From assembly GCF_004348725.1 (NCBI RefSeq), contig NZ_SMKR01000007.1, positions 1 to 64,000 on the forward strand: a stretch of DNA of 64,000 bases, given 5' to 3'. This stretch comes from Kribbella turkmenica. Lineage in GTDB: Bacteria > Actinomycetota > Actinomycetes > Propionibacteriales > Kribbellaceae. Below are positions 49,522 to 57,295 of this stretch, piece after piece (within the stretch, counting starts at the first letter, position 1; each line of letters begins with the position of its first letter). The notes below the pieces were generated by a model, which did no database searches, was not told where the DNA came from, and saw only the letters and a program-made list of their open reading frames with translations. The position numbers were made by a program, and so were the translations under genes.

Positions 49522-50976
49522 ATGACTACCGAGGAGATCGACCGAGCGGCCGGGGTGGGCCTCCGCTCGGAGCGCGGACCGATCCTGCTCGCGGTCATGC
49601 TGAGCGTCGGCCTGGTGGCCATCGACGCGACCATCCTGGCCACCGCCGTACCGTCGGTCGTCGACGATCTCGGCGGGTTCACCCAGTTCCCCTGGCTGTT
49701 CTCGATCTACCTGCTCGCCCAGGCCGTGTCGGTGCCGATCTACGGCAAGCTCGCCGACCTCCGCGGCCGCAAGCCGATCATGCTGCTCGGCGTCGGTCTG
49801 TTCGTGCTCGGCTCGGTGCTCTGCGGGATCGCCTGGAGCATGCCGGCGCTGATCGCGTTCCGGCTGATCCAGGGGCTCGGCGCCGGGGCGATCCAGCCGA
49901 TCGGGATGACGATCGTCGGCGACATCTACACGGTCGCCGAGCGGGCCAAGGTGCAGGGCTACATCGCCAGCGTGTGGGGGATCTCGTCGTTCGTCGGCCC
50001 GGCGCTCGGCGGCGTGTTCTCCGACTTCGTCTCCTGGCGCTGGATCTTCTTCGTGAACATCCCGCTCGGACTGGCGGCCGCCTGGGTGCTGACGCGGCGG
50101 TTCAAGGAGAGCGTGGAACGGCAGGCCAGCCACAAGATCGACTACCCGGGCGCGGTCCTGCTCGCGATCGGCGGTTCGCTGCTGCTGCTCGGCCTGCTCG
50201 AGGGCGGCGTGGTCTGGGCGTGGGACTCGGCGGCCAGCATCACGATCCTGGCCGCGGCCGTCGTACTGCTGACCGCGTTCGTGCTGGTCGAGCGCCGCGC
50301 CGCCGAGCCGATCCTCCCGCTGTGGGTGCTCGGCCAACGCGTGCTGAACTCCGCGAACTCGAGCGCCCTGCTGATCGGCGTGCTCATGATCGGCCTGTCG
50401 ACGTACGTGCCGCTGTTCGCCCAGAAGGTCCTCGGTACGTCGGCCCTCGTCGCCGGATTCGCGCTGGCGGCGATGACACTGGGCTGGCCGATCGCGGCGT
50501 CGCTGGCCGGCCGGATCTACCTGCGGGTCGGATTCCGGACCACGATGCTCTTCGGCTCGGTGATCGTCGTGATCGGGGCCGGGCTGCTGCTCACGGTCGA
50601 CTCCGGCAGCGCCGTACTGCGCCTGGCCGCGGCGTGCTTCGTCATCGGACTCGGACTCGGCTTCTCCGCATCGCCGTCCGTCGTGGCCGCGCAGTCGTCG
50701 GTCGCCTGGCAGACCCGCGGTGTGGTGACCGGTGCCAACATGTTCGCCCGGTCGGTCGGCAGTGCGGTCGGTGTGGCGGTGTTCGGCGCGGTGGCGAACG
50801 GGGTCCTGGCCGCCCGGCTCGGCGACAGTCACGCGGACCTGGAGACGCTGCCGGGCGAAGTGCTCGCTCCGGCGATCCACGGCGTGTACTACGGAGCCGC
50901 CGCGGCAGCTGTGCTGCTGGTCGTGGCAGTCGCCTTCATGCCCAACCGGATCGTCGAGCAGCCGCTCGCGAAGTGA
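49522..50976 (+). CDS. MFS multidrug exporter, DHA2 family (14 TM)
   Basis: This 484-residue exporter has VAIDATILATAVPSVVDDLG near residue 35, motif A GKLADLRGRKPIML near 75, RLIQGLGAGAIQPIGMTIV near 113 and motif C GPALGGVFSDFVSWRWIFF near 155. Fourteen helices are predicted by eye. The DHA2 subfamily exports antibiotics, dyes and disinfectants by proton antiport. It is a second, distinct DHA2 protein in the window, clearly divergent from the one at 2427-3848. The start ATG 49522 has CTCCTG but no good ribosome site, so a short-leader message is likely. Confidence 0.9.
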   Translation: MTTEEIDRAAGVGLRSERGPILLAVMLSVGLVAIDATILATAVPSVVDDLGGFTQFPWLFSIYLLAQAVSVPIYGKLADLRGRKPIMLLGVGLFVLGSVLCGIAWSMPALIAFRLIQGLGAGAIQPIGMTIVGDIYTVAERAKVQGYIASVWGISSFVGPALGGVFSDFVSWRWIFFVNIPLGLAAAWVLTRRFKESVERQASHKIDYPGAVLLAIGGSLLLLGLLEGGVVWAWDSAASITILAAAVVLLTAFVLVERRAAEPILPLWVLGQRVLNSANSSALLIGVLMIGLSTYVPLFAQKVLGTSALVAGFALAAMTLGWPIAASLAGRIYLRVGFRTTMLFGSVIVVIGAGLLLTVDSGSAVLRLAAACFVIGLGLGFSASPSVVAAQSSVAWQTRGVVTGANMFARSVGSAVGVAVFGAVANGVLAARLGDSHADLETLPGEVLAPAIHGVYYGAAAAAVLLVVAVAFMPNRIVEQPLAK

Positions 50977-51189
50977 GCTCAGGGCATCGGCGCGAGTAGC
51001 GCAGCCACCCGGCCGGCCAGGAAGCCGCAGGCCCAACCGAAGCCGAGCGGCCGGACGGCGGGGTAGGCGGAGCCGAAGCGTTCCTCGAGGCTGCTGCTTC
51101 GGCCGGGGATCAGCAGGACGACCGCACGATCCGCTGGGGCTTGGACATGGCCCCGCAACCTGCCACGGGCGAGGTCTAGGTTTGGCTGC

Positions 51190-52209
51190 ATGCGTCCGGT
51201 CGACTGTGTCGCTGCCCTGATCCGCGACGAACACCATCGCGTCTACGTCCAGCGCCGTACGGCGGAACGGCGGCTGCTGCCCGGGATCTGGGACATCGTC
51301 GGCGGACACCTGGAGCCTGGGGAGACCCCCGAGCAGGCACTGGCCCGGGAGGTCGAGGAGGAGACCGGCTGGAAGGTCCGGGACATCGTCTGGTCCGTCG
51401 CCGACTGGGAGTGGGAGTGGGAAGGCCGCGTACGGCGTGAGCTCGACTACGTCGTCACCGTCGACGGCGACCTGGCCCGGCCGCGGCTCGAAGAGGGCAA
51501 GCACGACGCGGGCGCCTGGGTCGGACCGGACGATCTCGACCTGCTGATGGTCAACCGGACCGACGGCGACCGGCGGCTGCGCGACATCGTGGCGTACGTC
51601 GTCCGCACCCGTTTCACCGAGCGCCTCCGCCTCGAACCGCTGACCGGTCCAGGCGAGGTCCTGCCCGGACATGCGGCGGACCTGGTCGAGTTGTACGCCG
51701 ATCCGTGGGTTGCGCACTGGTACGCCGAGACGTTGCCCGAGGAGGACGCCGTACTCCGCGCCATCCAGGCCCAGGCCCGCTGGGAGGGCGACGGCGTGAA
51801 CAAGTGGATGGCGTTCGAACGTGGCAGCGGAGCGCTCGCCGGGCGGGGCGGACTGTCCCGGTGCGGGCCGGGCGACCCGGTGACCGAGCAACTCACTCGG
51901 CTGGTCGGACCGGACTGGGCGGCCACCCGGCTCGAGCTGGGGTGGGCGCTGACCGAGTCGGCCCGCGGGCGCGGGCTGGCCACCGAGATCGGTCGCGCCG
52001 GGCTGGCGTTCGCGTTCGAGACGCTGGGGGCGCGGTCGGTGATCGCGTTCACCGAGCGCCACAACGTGGCGTCGCGAGCGGTGATGGAGCGCCTCGGCAT
52101 GACCTACGCGGGTGAGATCACCGCGGCAGGCCGGTTCGAGGGATCGGCCGAGATCCGCCCGGACGCACCGTTCCCTGTGTATGTCACCGGACCTCAAGCG
52201 GACATCTAG
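51190..52209 (+). CDS. Nudix hydrolase-GNAT acetyltransferase fusion
   Basis: This 339-residue two-domain protein has a Nudix domain at residues 1-150, with GHLEPGETPEQALAREVEEE plus TGW, a complete Nudix box (GX5EX7REUXEEXGU). A GNAT acetyltransferase occupies about 155-330, with LELGWALTESARGRGLATEI (motif A) and TERHNVASRAVMERLGM (motif B). Nudix enzymes cleave nucleoside diphosphate linkages; GNATs move acetyl groups. The fusion suggests linked steps, perhaps nucleotide-sugar or cofactor editing, but no substrate is evident. ATG 51190 is the start. The stop overlaps the decayed MarR tail on the other strand. Confidence 0.85.
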   Translation: MRPVDCVAALIRDEHHRVYVQRRTAERRLLPGIWDIVGGHLEPGETPEQALAREVEEETGWKVRDIVWSVADWEWEWEGRVRRELDYVVTVDGDLARPRLEEGKHDAGAWVGPDDLDLLMVNRTDGDRRLRDIVAYVVRTRFTERLRLEPLTGPGEVLPGHAADLVELYADPWVAHWYAETLPEEDAVLRAIQAQARWEGDGVNKWMAFERGSGALAGRGGLSRCGPGDPVTEQLTRLVGPDWAATRLELGWALTESARGRGLATEIGRAGLAFAFETLGARSVIAFTERHNVASRAVMERLGMTYAGEITAAGRFEGSAEIRPDAPFPVYVTGPQADI

Positions 52210-52324
52210 CGGTCCAGGGCGGTGACGAAGCGGGGTCAGGAGGTCGGCGAACGTCTCGCGTTCGGCGGCGGTCCAGCCTTTCATCGCGGCCCCGAACTGC
52301 TCCTGCCGGTAGCGGTGGACCCGC
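52206..52324 (-). pseudogene. Decayed MarR regulator C-terminus (minus strand)
   Basis: Reading the minus strand gives RVHRYRQEQFGAAMKGWTAA, then ERETFADLLT, the final helix pair of many MarR regulators. The expected ending RFVTALDR-stop is one frame away, so a single extra C interrupts it. Upstream sequence that should encode the winged helix is replaced by the opposed fragment at 52329. No start codon is present. Confidence 0.55.
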
Positions 52325-52328
52325 CGCG

Positions 52329-52507
52329 CGCGGCCGGCTCGATGACGAGCGTCTGACAGCAGCCGGCCGGGCCGGGCTGGACGGGCTCACGGCGAAGGTC
52401 TGGGCGCGGCGCGAGCGGGTACCGCGAGGATCACCGGCGCGGAGTACCCCGCGGCCGTCGACGTCCTGCGACGGATGGCCGGAAACCTGAAGGGCTCCGC
52501 TGCGTGA
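52329..52507 (+). pseudogene. Decayed MarR regulator C-terminus (plus strand)
   Basis: RGRLDDERLTAAGRAGLDGL, then TAKVWARRER, ends in a one-base frame change before ITGAEYPAAVDVLRRMAGNL and a stop. The two pieces make a typical MarR wing-end, long helix and C-terminal helix. No start or helix-turn-helix core remains. Its end is followed by the stem GTGACCGCC/GGCGGTCAC (52504-52528), probably the old terminator and the first hairpin of the array. Confidence 0.55.
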
Positions 52508-52843
52508 CCGCCCAGGCGCGGCGGTCACACAGCGGAGCCGGCCACCTCGGGGGGTGGCTCGTGGTGAGGTGTCACGAGCCACACGGTGTCCTACCGCCCA
52601 GGACACTCCCCGCCTGGCCCGAGGTGTCGGCCAGGAGGTGGTTGGAACGGCTGGGCGGCGGTGATACAGGGACTCAACCGCCAGGCCCAGCCGGGTCTGT
52701 GGGCGGTGCGGTCCGGAGTTGAGGAGTACTCCGGACCGCACCTGGGTTTCGTCCGGAACTGAGGAGTGCTCCGGACCTTCAGGTGCTGCTCCTGGACGTG
52801 AGGAGACCCCAGGACGCAGCTGCCGGGTCTGAGGAGGACCCGG
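52498..52843. other. Run of consecutive hairpins; last four loops all carry TGAGGAG
   Basis: This is about 346 bp of back-to-back stem-loops. Stems: 52498-52512/52520-52534 (one mismatch); GTGGCTCGTG 52554-52563/52573-52582; GTGTCCT 52586-52592/52600-52606; CCTGGCC 52613-52619/52629-52635; CGGCTGGGC plus GGCGGT 52648-52662/52677-52693; 15 perfect bp at 52705-52719/52728-52742; GTCCGGA 52751-52757/52770-52776; GCTGC plus TCCTGG 52785-52795/52809-52820; CCGGGTC 52823-52829/52837-52843. TGAGGAG sits in the loops at 52720, 52760, 52799 and 52830, while the stems differ. Loop 52564-52572 has TGAGG, and loop 52620-52628 has GAGG. On the minus strand the array would be the 3-prime untranslated region of the 62-codon gene, and the loops would read CTCCTCA, similar to the anti-Shine-Dalgarno CUCCU. 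I recognise no named RNA family. Confidence 0.6.
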
Positions 52844-52856
52844 ACGGTCGGGTGTT

Positions 52857-53045
52857 TCAGTCGTCGGTGTCGAGCGGACCGAGTACGTCGTTGGTGACCC
52901 GGAGGCCGGCGAACCGCCTCCGCATCGCCTGCTCGTAGCGGGCCGCCAGCGGCGCCTCCGCGACGTACTGCGCGATCACATGCTCGCCGAACCAGACCCG
53001 CACTCTGCGGCGGTGCTGTCTCGACGTCATCTCCGCGATGGTCAC
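52857..53045 (-). CDS. 62-residue basic protein next to the hairpin array
   Basis: This 62-codon gene encodes MTIAEMTSRQHRRRVRVWFG, then EHVIAQYVAEAPLAARYEQA, then MRRRFAGLRVTNDVLGPLDT. It is helical and Arg-rich, with an RVRVWFGEHVIA segment that looks conserved, but I know no family function. ATG 53045 is followed by a second Met at position 6. It is divergent from the helix-turn-helix/TPR regulator across 215 bp holding an inverted repeat and 11-bp direct repeats. Its stop is 14 bp from the first hairpin on its strand. A regulator or partner of the divergent protein is plausible. Confidence 0.6.
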   Translation of the reverse strand: MTIAEMTSRQHRRRVRVWFGEHVIAQYVAEAPLAARYEQAMRRRFAGLRVTNDVLGPLDTDD

Positions 53046-53075
53046 TACCTCTCACCCCGTAACTCTCAGGCCTTG

Positions 53076-53098
53076 CAACCAGTTGGACTTACTGGTTG
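53076..53098. promoter_or_regulatory. 8-bp inverted repeat in the divergent gap
   Basis: CAACCAGT (53076-53083) and ACTGGTTG (53091-53098) are perfect inverted arms with a 7-base spacer. They sit about 31 bp upstream of the 62-codon gene, where an operator would lie. Confidence 0.5.
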
Positions 53099-53139
53099 TC
53101 ATGGCAGTAATGGTGCACGAGCCCAACGTGACCGCTCTA

Positions 53140-53205
53140 GGACCTGGACCGGACCTTTGCCGGACCTCTTCCGGACCTCTCGCGGACATCTGGGGGACAG
53201 CACCT
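53140..53205 (+). repeat. Six direct repeats with exact 11-bp period (GGACCT core)
   Basis: GGAC begins at 53140, 53151, 53162, 53173, 53184 and 53195, exactly 11 bp apart. Four copies are GGACCT, then GGACAT and GGACAG. An 11-bp period puts each copy on the same face of the helix, as in the direct-repeat sites of SARP-type activators. The array lies 56 bp upstream of the regulator start at 53261. Confidence 0.7.
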
Positions 53206-53260
53206 TGTCGTGGGGCATCAGTCGAGACAACGTCTGAACTGACGTGAACGGGAGGAACCG

Positions 53261-54556
53261 ATGGCGGGTAGGTACACGCCAAAGACGGTCCTGGCGCACC
53301 TGATCCAGCGCCGGAACCAGACCTACTCCGAGATCGTCGCCGAGTTCGTCGAGCTGGGTGGAACCATCACCGAGCGGCACCTGCGGCGCCTCGCATCGGG
53401 CGAGCGCGCGGGGACCACTCCTCAGACCCGGCGCACCCTGCAACGCATGTTCGGCAAGCCGGTCGAGGAACTCCTCGCCCCGTACGTCCCCGAGCAGGCC
53501 GCCCAGGTGGTGCCGGCACCTGCCGCGAGTGGACGGATCACGACAGGTAATGAGATGGAGGTTCTCGACATGGCTGCCAGCCGAGCGAGGGCGTTTGCCC
53601 TCGCGGCCCAGTCCGGTCTCGGAAGCGAGGCCATGGAACAGGTGTACGACGACGTGCGTCACGTCGCGAAGGCCTACCCGCAGCGGCCGCTGCCGGAGAT
53701 CCTCGGCCAGCTGGTCGAGACCCAGGATCTGGTCTTCGCCCTGCTGGAGAGCCGGCAGCGTCCGGAGCACCTGCGGCAGCTGTACTTCCTCGGCGGCGTC
53801 ACCGGCGGCCTGCTCGCCAAGGCGTCCCACGACCTCGGCAACCCCCACGCCGCCCTGACCCAGGCGCGGACGGCGTTCCTCTGCGCCGACAACGCCGACC
53901 ACCACGGCCTGCGCGCCTGGGTGCGCGGCCTGCAGTCGCTGGTCTCCTACTGGGCCGGGAACCCGCACGACTCCGTCCGCTACGCACAGCTCGGTGCCGG
54001 GTACGCCGAGCAGGCCAACAGCACCACCAGCGTCTGGCTGCCGGTGAGCGAGGCCCGCGCGTGGGCGGCGCTGGGCAATCCGGAGGCCACCCGGGCCGCC
54101 CTCGAGCGGGCCGAAGCGGCCTGGAACACAGTCCGCAACGACGACCTGGACGAGATGGGCGGCCTGTGCACCTTCGGCCGCCACCGCCAGCTCTACTACG
54201 CGGCCGACGCGCTCGCCTGGCTGCCGGGCGAGGTCGAGCAGGCCGAGCGGTACTCCAGCCAGGCCGTGGACGCCTACAACGACCAGAACCACCCGGAGTG
54301 GGCCTTCGGCGACGCCGCCGGCAGCCAGGCCGCGATGGCCATCAGCCGGATCGTGAACGGCGAGCTGGACGGTGCCGCGGACGCGATCGCCCCCGTGCTG
54401 GACCTGCCGGCCGAGCGCCGGATCAACGGCGTGGTGCACTCCGCCCGCAGGGTCCACCAGGCGCTGCGGCAGTCCGGCCGAGCCGACGACGCCCGCGAAC
54501 TGCAGGAAGAGATCGAGATGTTCACCCGGACTCCCATGCAGACGTTTCCCCGGTAA
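53261..54556 (+). CDS. Helix-turn-helix regulator with TPR-like repeats (NsdA-like)
   Basis: This 431-residue protein has an N-terminal helix-turn-helix-like region (residues about 4-60: VLAHLIQRRNQTYSEIVAEF, TITERHLRRLASGERAGTTP) and a long helical C-terminal part (about 95-420) of TPR-like pairs (ARTAFLCADNADHHGLRAWV; ERYSSQAVDAYNDQNHPEWA; AISRIVNGELDGAADAIAPV). It resembles the NsdA-type regulators of Streptomyces that control sporulation and antibiotic production. ATG 53261 follows GGGAGGA by 6 bases. The six 11-bp repeats upstream should bind its regulator. A GNAT gene follows after 10 bp. Confidence 0.75.
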   Translation: MAGRYTPKTVLAHLIQRRNQTYSEIVAEFVELGGTITERHLRRLASGERAGTTPQTRRTLQRMFGKPVEELLAPYVPEQAAQVVPAPAASGRITTGNEMEVLDMAASRARAFALAAQSGLGSEAMEQVYDDVRHVAKAYPQRPLPEILGQLVETQDLVFALLESRQRPEHLRQLYFLGGVTGGLLAKASHDLGNPHAALTQARTAFLCADNADHHGLRAWVRGLQSLVSYWAGNPHDSVRYAQLGAGYAEQANSTTSVWLPVSEARAWAALGNPEATRAALERAEAAWNTVRNDDLDEMGGLCTFGRHRQLYYAADALAWLPGEVEQAERYSSQAVDAYNDQNHPEWAFGDAAGSQAAMAISRIVNGELDGAADAIAPVLDLPAERRINGVVHSARRVHQALRQSGRADDARELQEEIEMFTRTPMQTFPR

Positions 54557-54566
54557 TCTCCCGGAG

Positions 54567-55103
54567 ATGGAACGCTTGATCGGTGACCTGACGACGCTGC
54601 GCGAGTTCCGGACATCCGATCTCGAGGACTACCTGGCCATCGTCAGCGACGACCGCGTGACGTCGTGGCTGTCGTTCGACAGCCGGAGCCGGGCCGAGGC
54701 CGCGGAGGCGCTGACCGCGATCGTCGAGCGGGCGGCGCAGGAGGACCGGCCGGACTACACGCTCGCCGTCACCCGGCGGGACGACGACCGCGTGGTCGGC
54801 TTCGCCCGCCTCGGCCCGTCGGGGGTGCGCGCCGCCCACCTCGGCTACGCCATCCACGCCGATCACTGGGGTCGTGGCTACGCCACCGACGCGTCCCGGG
54901 TGATGTTGCGGCTCGCCTTCGGCACCCTCGGCAAGCATCGGGTCAGCGCCGCGATCGGCCCCGAGAACGAGGCCTCGATCCAGGTCGTGAAGCGCCTCGG
55001 TTTCAGCTACGAGGGCCGGATCAGGCACCACGTCTTCACCAACGGCGACTGGCGCGACTCCCTGCTCTACTCCCTGCTCGAGTCGGAGTACGCCGACCGC
55101 TAG
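54567..55103 (+). CDS. GNAT acetyltransferase, RimJ/RimL-like
   Basis: This 178-residue protein has TLREFRTSDLEDYLAIVSDD at the start, LGYAIHADHWGRGYATDASR (acetyl-CoA loop, near residue 95) and VSAAIGPENEASIQVVKRLG, FSYEGRIRHHVF. It closely follows the RimJ/RimL pattern of protein or small-amine N-acetylation. ATG 54567 lies 10 bp after the regulator's stop with GGAG just before it, so it is in the same transcript and may be its functional partner. The target is unknown. Confidence 0.85.
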   Translation: MERLIGDLTTLREFRTSDLEDYLAIVSDDRVTSWLSFDSRSRAEAAEALTAIVERAAQEDRPDYTLAVTRRDDDRVVGFARLGPSGVRAAHLGYAIHADHWGRGYATDASRVMLRLAFGTLGKHRVSAAIGPENEASIQVVKRLGFSYEGRIRHHVFTNGDWRDSLLYSLLESEYADR

Positions 55104-55139
55104 CCGCGTCCTGTTTGGAGTGGTGGGCAGACTGGGAAT

Positions 55140-56024
55140 ATGGCCGCCACCATCGCAGCACCACTGAACCCGTTGCGGGACGGGTTGGCCCGAATGATCA
55201 TGACCAAGGTCGCGGGGCCGGATCCGCGCGCCGAGAGGAACCGGGTGCACAACATCCCCGGCCCGCGGTGGTTCGCGCCGGACAGCCCGATCCGGCGGGT
55301 GCACGGCGACGCCTCGATGTTCGCCGGCGGACTGCGCGCCCTCCTGCTCCAGTCGCTGCACCCACTCGCGATGGCGGCCGTGACGGCGCACTCCGGTTAT
55401 CGCGGCGACCCGTGGGGCCGCCTCCGCCGGACCAGCTACTTCCTGGCGATCACGACGTACGGCGCGGTCCCGGACGCCGAGGAGGCGATCGCCCGGGTCA
55501 AGGCGGTGCACGAGCGCGTGCGCGGGACGAGCCCGGACGGTGTGAAGTACCGGGCGTCCGACCCGCACCTGCTCAAGTGGGTGCACGTCGCCGAGGTGGA
55601 CAGTTTCCTGGTCGCCCACCAGCGGTACGGCGTCCAGCCGCTGACCGAGCCGGAGCAGGACCAGTACGTCGAGGACGCGGCGCTCGTCGCCCGGAAGCTC
55701 GGCGTGATCGACCCGCCGACCACCATGGCGGAGTTGCGCGAGGCCCTCGACGCGTACCGCCCGGAGTTGCGCGGGACGGCGGAGGCCCGGCGGACCGCCC
55801 GGTTCATGCTCGTCCACCCGCCCGTCCCGTGGGCCGCGCGCCCGGCGTACGGCGTACTGACCGCCACCGCGGTCGGTCTGCTGCCGTGGTGGACCCGTTG
55901 GCCGCTGCGGCTGCCGTACCTGCCGCTGGCGGAGGCGACCGTCGTCCGCGCCGCCGGCGAAGGCCTGACCAGGACGATCCGCTGGGCGCTGACGTCCCCC
56001 ATCCTGGGGAGTATCGAGGACTAA
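55140..56024 (+). CDS. Oxygenase MpaB-like (DUF2236) protein
   Basis: This 294-residue protein has LRALLLQSLHPLAMAAVTAH near residue 68, GRLRRTSYFLAITTYG near 96, HLLKWVHVAEVDSFLVAHQR near 143 and a C-terminal helical part. The conserved His and Arg residues are those of the MpaB/DUF2236 family, heme-like or metal oxygenases such as the mycophenolate-pathway chain-cleaving enzyme. The substrate is unknown. ATG 55140 starts 36 bp after the acetyltransferase, on the same strand, so it may belong to the same transcript. Confidence 0.82.
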   Translation: MAATIAAPLNPLRDGLARMIMTKVAGPDPRAERNRVHNIPGPRWFAPDSPIRRVHGDASMFAGGLRALLLQSLHPLAMAAVTAHSGYRGDPWGRLRRTSYFLAITTYGAVPDAEEAIARVKAVHERVRGTSPDGVKYRASDPHLLKWVHVAEVDSFLVAHQRYGVQPLTEPEQDQYVEDAALVARKLGVIDPPTTMAELREALDAYRPELRGTAEARRTARFMLVHPPVPWAARPAYGVLTATAVGLLPWWTRWPLRLPYLPLAEATVVRAAGEGLTRTIRWALTSPILGSIED

Positions 56025-56052
56025 GGGCACGACTCGCCGGTAAGTTGTTCCT

Positions 56053-57246
56053 GTGCCGCTGCGTCCGCATCGATCACTCCCCCTGGCGACGCCGGCGGGA
56101 GTCGAAGTGTTGACCCGGATCCTCACCCAGGGCCCGATTCCCCGGGTGGAGATCGCCCGCCGGACCGGGCTGTCCCAGGCGGCGGTCACGAAGGCGGTCG
56201 CGCCGCTGATCGAGGCCGGTTTCGTCACCGACCAGCCGGCCACCCCGGCCGAGGCGGAGAGCCAGCTGGGTATCGGCCGGCCGGTGAGCCCGCTGACCGT
56301 GGTCCGGAACAGCATCTCCGTCATCGGGCTGAAGGTCACCCCGACCGCGCTGATCGGCGTGACCACGGACTTCACCGCCGGGATCCTCACCGTCCGGCAC
56401 CGGCCGCTGGACGACACCACACCGGCTGTTGTGATCGAGCAGCTGGCCGAGCTGGCCAAGGAGCTGATGGAAGCGGCCGACGCCACGACCGGTCCGTTGA
56501 TCGGGATCGGGGTGGCGGTGTCCGGTGACGTCGACGCCCGGCACGGCCTGGTCCGGCACTCGCCGCTGATGGGCTGGCGTGACGTCGCGGTCGCGGACCT
56601 GATGGCCAAGCACCTGAAGGTCCCGGTCGTGGTGACGAACGACGTCCGGGCGCTGACGGTGGCCGAGCACTGGTTCGGGGTCGGGGTGGACGCGGACTCG
56701 TTCGCCGTCGTCACGATCGGCTCCGGGATCGGGTGTGGCCTCTACATCAACGGCGAGGTCGTGTCCGGCGCGTACGGCGTCTCCGGTGAGCTCGGCCACC
56801 TGCCGCTGGCCCCGGGGGACCTGGTCTGCACCTGTGGACGGCGCGGTTGCGTGGAGACGGTTGCCTCGTCGGACGCGATCCTGGCCCGGGCCCGGGAGAC
56901 GACCGGGCGGCGGCGGCTGGACCTCGCGGGTGCGATCAAGCTGGCGCACGAGGGCGACAAGCATGCGCGCGAGGCGTTCGACCGGGCCGGTGAGGTGATC
57001 GGCTCGGCGCTGGCCGCGATGGTGAACCTGGTCGGTCCGGAGCTGGTGGTGATCGCCGGCGAGGGCGTGGCGGAGTACGACCTGTACGAGGAGCGGATGC
57101 GGCAGGCCTTCCAGGCCCACGCCTTCGGTGCCGCCGGCAAGGGACGGCTGATGCTGCGGTCGCACACCTTCGACGACTGGGCCCGCGGCGCCGCCGCGAC
57201 CGTGATCCGCTCCTACGTCCGGGGCGAGCCACCGCTGCAACGCTGA
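56053..57246 (+). CDS. ROK family transcriptional regulator
   Basis: This 397-residue ROK protein has an N-terminal winged helix (TQGPIPRVEIARRTGLSQAA, residues 25-44) and a sugar-kinase-like core (GVAVSGDVDARHGLVRHSPL; VVTNDVRALTVAEHW; VVTIGSGIGCGLYINGEVVS; GELGHLPL). The zinc motif CTCGRRGC is present near residue 260. ROK regulators usually sense a sugar and control its transport genes; none is adjacent. GTG 56053 is the start. A long terminator lies after it. Confidence 0.88.
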   Translation: MPLRPHRSLPLATPAGVEVLTRILTQGPIPRVEIARRTGLSQAAVTKAVAPLIEAGFVTDQPATPAEAESQLGIGRPVSPLTVVRNSISVIGLKVTPTALIGVTTDFTAGILTVRHRPLDDTTPAVVIEQLAELAKELMEAADATTGPLIGIGVAVSGDVDARHGLVRHSPLMGWRDVAVADLMAKHLKVPVVVTNDVRALTVAEHWFGVGVDADSFAVVTIGSGIGCGLYINGEVVSGAYGVSGELGHLPLAPGDLVCTCGRRGCVETVASSDAILARARETTGRRRLDLAGAIKLAHEGDKHAREAFDRAGEVIGSALAAMVNLVGPELVVIAGEGVAEYDLYEERMRQAFQAHAFGAAGKGRLMLRSHTFDDWARGAAATVIRSYVRGEPPLQR

Positions 57247-57284
57247 GGGGTTGGGCCCGCGAGCGAGTGCGCGGACCCAACCCC
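57247..57284. terminator. Terminator between convergent ROK and ParA genes
   Basis: GGGGTTGGG plus CCGCG (57247-57261) pair with CGCGG plus CCCAACCCC (57270-57284), with one C-A mismatch and an 8-base loop. The stem is long enough to serve both directions. Confidence 0.75.
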
Positions 57285-57295
57285 CTCGCGGGCGG

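Noticed and set aside
50979-51191. 70-codon minus-strand frame with a possible hydrophobic end
   Set aside because: It starts inside the Nudix gene's start codon, has no ribosome site or family likeness, and ends next to the exporter stop. A remnant is possible but I cannot support it.
49498-52284. A 928-codon open frame on the minus strand
   Set aside because: It is the antisense shadow of the DHA2 exporter and the Nudix-GNAT gene; its composition (D, R, H, Q-rich, low complexity) is typical of GC-rich antisense frames. Only its first codons coincide with the real MarR remnant.
52541-52558. Alternative hairpin GCCACC/GGTGGC
   Set aside because: It competes with the longer 10-bp stem at 52554-52582, which I listed instead.
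52980-53247. Plus-strand frames of 69-85 codons over the repeat region
   Set aside because: They cross the 11-bp repeats and lie opposite the 62-codon gene; composition and position suggest chance frames.
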